From contig JAIROR010000079.1 of NCBI GenBank assembly GCA_031257415.1, positions 1 to 8,314 on the forward strand: a stretch of DNA of 8,314 nucleotides, written 5' to 3'. Of the stretch, positions 5,534 to 8,314 are shown piece by piece (the stretch's first letter is position 1; every line of letters starts with the position of its first letter). The DNA comes from Holosporales bacterium (GTDB lineage: Bacteria > Pseudomonadota > Alphaproteobacteria > RUG11792). The notes under the pieces were generated by a model. The model did no database searches. It was not told where the DNA came from and saw only the letters and a program-made list of their open reading frames with translations. Made by a program: the position numbers and the translations under genes.

Positions 5534-6229
5534 TTACTGAGCGATGAAGCAGCAGCAGGCGGCCACTAGGTTGTATGGATCAAGGTGAGCATTCTTTGAT
5601 TTTTCGGCGAAGTCCAAGAGATCCAGGTGCCTTTGGGCATCATCCACAGACGGTGAGCGCAAGCATCTACAATAAGAATACGTTATCGCTATATCGAGGA
5701 ATTTGCTCACCTCATCTTTGTTTACCAACTTCACAAAGCTCGGCAGATTTCTGCAGCCTTTGTCGAAAAAATCGAGGCACCTCTGCAAGAAAGGATCGTC
5801 ACTTCCATACTCTTTTTCCTTGGGAGCATTTATGAATATCTTTTGGCACCTTGATCTTATTGTTGACAGAATTGAAAAAAGTTTGTTGGTCGTGAGGATG
5901 ATGGCGGAGCCACCGGGTGGAGCTTCAAGAGTCTTCAGAAGTGCATTCGCCGCATTTTTGTTCATGCCTTCCGCATTTTCGATAATGACGACACGCTTTC
6001 CGCTTACGTCGGAGCGAATACTCAAAAACTCGTTTATATATCTCGTTTTCTCGATCGGTATATCGTTTTCGTCATGTTCTTTTCTCACTAGCAAAAAATC
6101 AGGATGATAACTATTGCGGATATACCTCTCACCATCGCGACCGATAATTTGGATTGCCAAATCGTATGCTCTCCCAAGATTCACGCTATTGTTCCTCCCG
6201 TATAGAATAACGCTTTCTATTTGGCTCAT
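5534..6229 (-). CDS. holB: DNA polymerase III delta' subunit (clamp loader), short form
   Basis: Delta' is part of the clamp-loader complex that opens and places the sliding clamp on primed DNA. The match rests on the AAA+ core: RVVIIENAEGMN (79-90, Walker B-like), NAANALLKTLEAPP (92-105) and TIRSRCQ (123-129, the SRC arginine-finger motif). The P-loop region is degenerate (LYGRNNSVNLGRA at 9-21, no GKT), which fits a delta' that does not hydrolyse ATP. The cysteine-rich zinc module of E. coli delta' (four cysteines near residues 50-65) is absent, replaced by a short link to YHPDFLL. At 231 residues it is about 100 shorter than E. coli delta' (334), the loss falling mainly in the C-terminal collar domain. 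Its ATG overlaps the hslU stop as ATGA and no Shine-Dalgarno is seen, so translation is probably coupled to hslU. Confidence 0.9.
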   Translation of the reverse strand: MSQIESVILYGRNNSVNLGRAYDLAIQIIGRDGERYIRNSYHPDFLLVRKEHDENDIPIEKTRYINEFLSIRSDVSGKRVVIIENAEGMNKNAANALLKTLEAPPGGSAIILTTNKLFSILSTIRSRCQKIFINAPKEKEYGSDDPFLQRCLDFFDKGCRNLPSFVKLVNKDEVSKFLDIAITYSYCRCLRSPSVDDAQRHLDLLDFAEKSKNAHLDPYNLVAACCCFIAQ

Positions 6230-7539
6230 AACAGAAATCTTGAAAGGTCTACATCATGGGCAATGTTGTCGACGTTATCAATAACATACTGCTTCGTGAT
6301 GTTTATTGTCTGCCTGCCGAGCTCTGGGGCGTTGAAGCTGAGATCATTCAAAACTTTCCATATGATCGTATTCAGCCTTCGAGCTCCCAAATTTTCGACA
6401 TCTGTATTGATCATATATGCGATATTTGCTATTTCTTCGATCGCCTCCTTTTCGAACACAACATCCAGCCCTTCGATTGATAGCATCGTCTTTTCCTGCT
6501 TTATGAGGTTCATTTCTGGCTCTGTCAGAATCCTGAAGAAATCCTCCTTTGTTAACGGATCGAGCTTCACATTTATTGGAAAGCGTCCCTGCAACTCGGG
6601 GAGAAGATCTGATGGACTGCTCATATGAAATGAACCGGAAGCTATGAACAAGATGAAGTCAGTCTTAACGAGGCCATACTTCGTCGTGACAGTTGTTCCT
6701 TCAACTATTGGCAGCAGATCTCTTTGCACCCCCTCTCGGCTGACCTCTCCTCCCTTGTGCGAGCCATCGCGGCAGCATATCTTGTCTATTTCGTCAATGA
6801 AGACAATTCCATTGTTTTCGGCCAGTTTGATTGCGTCATGAACCAATTGATCATGGTCCAGAAGTTTGTCTATTTCCTCATTAGCTATTGCTTCTACCGC
6901 CTCCGAGATTTTAATCTTGCGGAGCTTTTTATTGCTACCTCCGAATGCCTTGCCAAACATGTCGCTTATATTGATCATACCAATCGAAGCGCTACCCTGA
7001 AGATCGAATGTGGGAAACTGGCTCGTCGGAGCCTCAGAAAGCTCTACCTCTATCTCCTTGCTGGTGAACTCGCTATCATTCAGCTTATCAAGGAATTTCT
7101 TTTTTGTTTCTGGAGACGAATCTGCCCCTGCGATGATATCAACCACCCTGTCCTTCGCAATTTTAACAGCATGTTCTCTCTTTGTTTCGCTGTTACTCTT
7201 TTTCACCATATTCATTGCAATATCAACGAGATCTCTTATAATCTGCTCAACGTCCCTGCCGACATAACCGACTTCGGTGAATTTGGTGGCCTCAACCTTC
7301 AGAAACGGAGAATTCACCATCTTTGCGAGACGCCTTGCTATCTCGGTCTTCCCAACCCCTGTAGGGCCAACCATCAATATGTTTCGCGGAGCTATCTCAT
7401 CCCTGACGTTCTTTGGAAGACTCATTCGTCTCCACCTGTTCCTCACAGCGACAGCAACCGATTTCTTCGCTTCCTTCTGCCCAACAATGTATCTGTCCAA
7501 TCCATTGACTATCTCTCTTGGTGTTAGTTCAGGAATCAT
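6226..7539 (-). CDS. hslU: ATP-dependent protease ATPase subunit HslU
   Basis: HslU is the AAA+ unfoldase ring that feeds substrates to the HslV peptidase in the cytoplasm. The 437-residue protein has the usual features: LTPREIV..LD.YIVGQ at the N-terminus, Walker A GPTGVGKT (58-65), the pore loop GYVG (91-94), Walker B IVFIDE (245-250), the arginine finger in ELQGRF (R319) and sensor-2 GARR (385-388). It ends in DLSRFLL, the C-terminal tail that inserts into HslV to activate it. The I-domain (about 110-240) is present at typical length. The start overlaps the hslV stop by ATGA, with GGAG a few bases upstream as ribosome binding site. Length and motifs indicate an intact, functional gene. Confidence 0.98.
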   Translation of the reverse strand: MIPELTPREIVNGLDRYIVGQKEAKKSVAVAVRNRWRRMSLPKNVRDEIAPRNILMVGPTGVGKTEIARRLAKMVNSPFLKVEATKFTEVGYVGRDVEQIIRDLVDIAMNMVKKSNSETKREHAVKIAKDRVVDIIAGADSSPETKKKFLDKLNDSEFTSKEIEVELSEAPTSQFPTFDLQGSASIGMINISDMFGKAFGGSNKKLRKIKISEAVEAIANEEIDKLLDHDQLVHDAIKLAENNGIVFIDEIDKICCRDGSHKGGEVSREGVQRDLLPIVEGTTVTTKYGLVKTDFILFIASGSFHMSSPSDLLPELQGRFPINVKLDPLTKEDFFRILTEPEMNLIKQEKTMLSIEGLDVVFEKEAIEEIANIAYMINTDVENLGARRLNTIIWKVLNDLSFNAPELGRQTINITKQYVIDNVDNIAHDVDLSRFLL

Positions 7540-8078
7540 ATCTTCTCCACTGTTATGTTATTGTTCGTATATATGCAAATTTTGGCAGCAATTTCCAAAG
7601 ACCTCTTTGCTATTTGCTCAGCCGATAGGCCATGGTCGTCGTATAGAGCAATCGCCGCAGCCAAAGCAAATCCACCACCGGATCCGATTGTGACGTAATT
7701 GTCATCGGGCTCAATTACCTCTCCGTTCCCTCCTATGATATATATCTGATTCTTATCAGCCGCTATCATCATGGCTTCCAATTTGCGCAGGCTCCTATCA
7801 GTCCTCCACTCCTTTGCCAATTCGACGCAAGCCTTCTGAAGCTGCTTGTTATGCTTTTCAAGCTTCTTCTCAAGTCTCTCAAAAAGAGCCAGGGCATCAG
7901 CAACAGATCCAGCAAACCCGGCTATTACCTCTCCGCTCCCCAGCTGCCTCAGCTTCCTGGCGGTCGACTTCATAATCTGATTACCATACGTGATTTGCCC
8001 ATCACCAGCTATAACAGTTTCGCCATTTTTTCGAACAGCAATAATCGTTGTCCCTTTCATATCCCGTTGCCTGTCCAT
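7536..8078 (-). CDS. hslV: ATP-dependent protease peptidase subunit HslV
   Basis: HslV forms the double hexameric peptidase chamber of HslVU. It is an N-terminal-nucleophile threonine protease made as a short propeptide form. From the ATG at 8078 it is 180 residues; cleavage after Gly9 exposes the catalytic Thr10 in GTTIIAVRK and leaves a 171-residue mature chain. Other active-site residues are in place: D26 in AGDGQ, K42 in STARKLR and S133 in IGSGGG. The propeptide MDRQRDMKG resembles the longer Rickettsia-type propeptide as I remember it. An in-frame ATG at 8060 would give MKGTT and has an AGG nine bases upstream, while the 8078 ATG has no Shine-Dalgarno, so the start is uncertain by six codons. 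It is first in the hslV-hslU-holB operon. Confidence 0.97.
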   Translation of the reverse strand: MDRQRDMKGTTIIAVRKNGETVIAGDGQITYGNQIMKSTARKLRQLGSGEVIAGFAGSVADALALFERLEKKLEKHNKQLQKACVELAKEWRTDRSLRKLEAMMIAADKNQIYIIGGNGEVIEPDDNYVTIGSGGGFALAAAIALYDDHGLSAEQIAKRSLEIAAKICIYTNNNITVEKI

Positions 8079-8120
8079 CAGTTAGAGTTTCTTACACATC
8101 ATGTAGCATATACAAACCAT

Positions 8121-8149
8121 AGGATACCACATCATTCCGCAAACCTCAA
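8121..8149 (-). promoter_or_regulatory. Predicted promoter of the hslV-hslU-holB operon
   Basis: On the minus strand TTGAGG (8149-8144), 17 bases and TATCCT (8126-8121) resemble a sigma-70 promoter with a start near 8114 and a leader of about 36 bases. The -35 extended by one base, CTTGAGG, resembles the sigma-32 -35 consensus CTTGAAA, and hslVU is a classic heat-shock operon. However, I could not find a matching CCCCAT-type -10 at the right distance, so heat-shock control is only a possibility. Confidence 0.4.
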
Positions 8150-8221
8150 GCGACTCTTTGGCCCCCCTATCAAAGAAATCTCTGCATCATTTTTCTTCAC
8201 AACATTCTATCACCACCTCAG

Positions 8222-8309
8222 CCATCTTTTAACCATCTTTTAACCATCTTTTAACCATCTTTTAACCATCTTTTAACCATCTTTTAACCATCTTTTAACC
8301 ATCTTTTAA
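8222..8309. repeat. Eight tandem copies of an 11-bp unit (CCATCTTTTAA) upstream of hslV
   Basis: Eight perfect head-to-tail copies begin at 8222 and repeat every 11 bases. The array ends in CCACT, so it does not continue perfectly past the window. Read on the minus strand the unit is TTAAAAGATGG. The array lies about 73 bases upstream of the predicted hslV -35. The absence of any variant indicates recent expansion or frequent homogenisation. The unit differs in sequence from the other 11-bp array at 1299-1364. Confidence 0.95.
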
Positions 8310-8314
8310 CCACT

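Noticed and set aside
6724..7527. Plus-strand open frame of 267 codons opposite hslU
   Set aside because: It is an antisense shadow of a highly conserved gene; no family signal was seen.

Overview
The window looks like part of an alphaproteobacterial chromosome, probably a host-associated lineage with accessory DNA between housekeeping genes. The evidence is the uracil-DNA glycosylase, whose FWRPP/NRTP and 'CGLK' variants I recall from alphaproteobacterial homologues; an HslV with a short propeptide in front of the catalytic Gly-Thr-Thr; a shortened DNA polymerase III delta' subunit; AT-leaning codon use with many ATA and AGA codons; and a secreted MORN-repeat protein. IspE implies a MEP isoprenoid pathway, which argues against the genus Rickettsia (MEP pathway lost). 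I place it no more finely than Alphaproteobacteria, possibly Rickettsiales- or Holosporales-like.

Layout. Positions 1-1000 hold the N-terminal 333 codons of an M24 Xaa-Pro aminopeptidase on the minus strand, running off the left edge. Positions 1001-1816 are non-coding and rich in elements: the aminopeptidase promoter, a second minus-strand promoter with no assigned gene, a 6 x 11-bp array abutting that promoter, the first copy of a 121-bp palindromic repeat, and a 148-bp MITE-like element with an AATTA target duplication. Positions 1817-3379 (minus) encode an exported MORN-repeat protein with its own promoter. A second 121-bp repeat copy (3520-3640), a 16-bp tandem duplication and a weak terminator fill the gap to ispE (3787-4635, minus). 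A family 4-type uracil-DNA glycosylase (4637-5380, plus) diverges from ispE with one base between the two ATGs. Converging on it is a minus-strand operon, hslV-hslU-holB (8078 to 5534), whose genes overlap by ATGA at both junctions. Upstream of hslV are a promoter and an 8 x 11-bp array at the right edge.

How the parts work together. HslV and HslU form the two-component ATP-dependent HslVU protease, and delta' of the clamp loader is translationally coupled behind them. ispE and the glycosylase gene share a start region in which each promoter appears to lie inside the other gene's first codons. The MORN gene is the clearest accessory locus: it sits between two direct copies of the 121-bp repeat, next to a MITE, and its coding sequence has expanded by tandem duplication. 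Three unrelated short tandem repeats in the window share an 11-bp period. I found no tRNA, rRNA, CRISPR array or intact transposase.
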